Positions 62,832 to 64,000 of a stretch of 64,000 nucleotides of DNA are shown in pieces (position 1 is the first letter of the stretch; the number at the start of each line of letters is the position of its first letter). Under the pieces are notes generated by a model that saw nothing but the letters and a program-made list of their open reading frames with translations, was not told where the DNA came from and searched no databases. The DNA is taken from contig NZ_JAQEVU010000006.1 in the NCBI RefSeq assembly GCF_027694345.1, positions 62,001 to 126,000 on the forward strand, in the 5' to 3' direction. This DNA is from Varibaculum timonense_A (GTDB lineage: Bacteria > Actinomycetota > Actinomycetes > Actinomycetales > Actinomycetaceae). The translations under genes and the position numbers were made by a program.

Positions 62832-63983
62832 ATGAAAAATAATGGTTTAGCTGTCGCAGGTTTGCCTACGCAGCCACCAGCAGCGCCAGCGCCGCTAGGG
62901 AAATGGGTATCAGATATCCTCGGTAAAGGTTTTCAAGCACGCACTTTAGAGCTTCCTCGCGATGAAGAGGGCGAATTGTGCGCTACCGTAGTCAGGAATC
63001 TGCCCGCCGAGGATCCTTGGATGATTACCGGAACTCCCACTACCCCCACTTTTATTTGTCTTTTTTTGCACGGTTGGAATGATTATTTCTTCCAGCGGGA
63101 ACTGGCGCGCCATATTTCCCTGGCAGGGGGAGCATTTTACGCAATTGACCTGTGTAAATACGGGCGTTCGCTGCGGAAATGGCAGACCTTTGGCTGGACG
63201 GATGATCTTGTTTCTTACGACCTAGATATTTATGCGGCTTTAGAAGTAATACGGGAAGACCATCCAGATTTACCTCTAGTTATGGCTGGTCATTCAACCG
63301 GGGGGCTTACTGCTGCCTATTGGGTGAACCGACACCGGGATCAAGTGGCAGGACTGCTGCTTGATTCCCCCTGGATTGAAATGGCGGGGGGAACTTCCCA
63401 GCGTTTCGGGGCGCGCGCCCTCGCAGAATTGTTTTCCCGGCGGGCAGCCAAGAAAGAGGTTCCACTGCAGTCAGCTGACTCCGCTTACGTAGATTCTTTG
63501 ATGGGTTGGGATAAAAAAATCGACGGAACTTTGCCTAAGCGACTTGAGCCTTTCCGTAGAGACCCCGCAGTGGCCGGTTGGCCGCTGATTCGACAGTGGA
63601 AAGGCAGTGCCGATGCGCTAGTGCGTTTTGGCTGGGTACGGGCGATTACTGTTGCTCAAAAGCGACTTTTATCGGGTGAACCTACGGATGTGCCTACCTA
63701 TTTCTTGACTTCTACCGCTTCTTCTAGTGGGAAACGTAAACGGGAAATGATGTTTACTGATTCGGTGCTAAACGTGCAAACCATGTGCGCGAATGCCTGG
63801 CGGCTATCCCGTCGCGTGACCATGGAACGTTACCCCGGAAAACACGATCTATTCTTATCTTTTCCGGATGTGCGTCAAGAGGTGTGGTTCGGCATTCATC
63901 GTTGGCTTGCCGAAGCCTTGCCGGGGCAAGCTCGTCCTATAAGTGAAATCGGCGAGACCGCAGCCCGTGCCATCTGCCCCTAG
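62832..63983 (+). CDS. Alpha/beta hydrolase (lysophospholipase-like)
   Basis: 383-residue alpha/beta hydrolase. The nucleophile elbow is MAGHSTGG near residue 156, the oxyanion region FLHGWND near residue 75, and the likely catalytic His is in YPGKHDLFLS near residue 336. No signal peptide. The size and the HGW/GHSTGG pattern resemble monoacylglycerol lipases and lysophospholipases, but the substrate is unproven. Confidence 0.85.
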   Translation: MKNNGLAVAGLPTQPPAAPAPLGKWVSDILGKGFQARTLELPRDEEGELCATVVRNLPAEDPWMITGTPTTPTFICLFLHGWNDYFFQRELARHISLAGGAFYAIDLCKYGRSLRKWQTFGWTDDLVSYDLDIYAALEVIREDHPDLPLVMAGHSTGGLTAAYWVNRHRDQVAGLLLDSPWIEMAGGTSQRFGARALAELFSRRAAKKEVPLQSADSAYVDSLMGWDKKIDGTLPKRLEPFRRDPAVAGWPLIRQWKGSADALVRFGWVRAITVAQKRLLSGEPTDVPTYFLTSTASSSGKRKREMMFTDSVLNVQTMCANAWRLSRRVTMERYPGKHDLFLSFPDVRQEVWFGIHRWLAEALPGQARPISEIGETAARAICP

Positions 63984-64000
63984 GGCTAGTTAGCCAGTAT

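Overview
The window looks like the chromosome of a host-associated member of the Actinobacteria, probably Actinomycetaceae or a close relative. This is inferred from gene order and protein families, not from a database match. Supporting signs are tRNA-Trp-secE-nusG-rplK-rplA next to an aspC-type aminotransferase, the block ppa / dacB-tilS-hpt-ftsH-folE-folP-folBK-DUF3180, a BldC-like HTH gene followed by a 32-codon bS22-type gene, and moderate GC content with AGGAGG-type ribosome binding sites. No prophage, insertion sequence or CRISPR array was seen, and no gene shows a frameshift. One gene (nagA) is cut by the left edge.

Layout. 1-5.7 kb: amino-sugar and sugar genes (nagA leftwards; a nucleotidyltransferase and a sugar ABC transporter rightwards). 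5.7-9.4 kb: a TroA/SitABCD-type metal transporter behind a DtxR/MntR-like operator. 9.5-10.9 kb: a U32 peptidase-family protein. 11.1-18.3 kb: a glycerol/glycerophosphodiester block (glpK, glpF, SorC-type regulator, MFS transporter, GDPD) with murB inside it. 18.5-20.7 kb: a GH112 lacto-/galacto-N-biose phosphorylase with a dyad-bracketed promoter. 20.8-23.5 kb: a two-component system with a small coupled membrane protein. 23.6-27.8 kb: aspC, tRNA-Trp, secE, nusG, rplK, rplA. 28.0-30.6 kb: a feoB/feoA iron uptake operon with a second DtxR-like dyad. 30.7-32.8 kb: a lipoprotein, pit and a DUF47 protein. 33.2-39.4 kb: a secreted wall-hydrolase-like protein, then a LacI-controlled sugar ABC operon with a DUF624 protein. 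39.7-41.9 kb: NlpC/P60 and pyrophosphatase. 42.0-52.2 kb: the dacB to DUF3180 housekeeping cluster. 52.2-55.9 kb: radA, trkA, trkH. 56.2-56.6 kb: BldC-like HTH and bS22. 56.8-58.4 kb: a Fic gene between two near-identical 64-bp palindromic blocks. 58.5-64 kb: a large FAD/Fe-S dehydrogenase, a conserved hypothetical and an alpha/beta hydrolase.

How it fits together. The cell appears to scavenge mucin or milk-type glycans (GH112 phosphorylase, NagA, two sugar ABC importers), glycerol and glycerophosphodiesters, and Fe/Mn. Three ABC operons carry a strong hairpin directly after the binding-protein gene, a usual way to make more binding protein than permease.

The least explained items are the duplicated promoter/operator block around fic, two orphan structured elements (27905-27997 and 32961-33039), four contiguous 9-bp direct repeats before the NlpC/P60 gene, and a FolB-FolK fusion with a disordered tail of about 360 residues.
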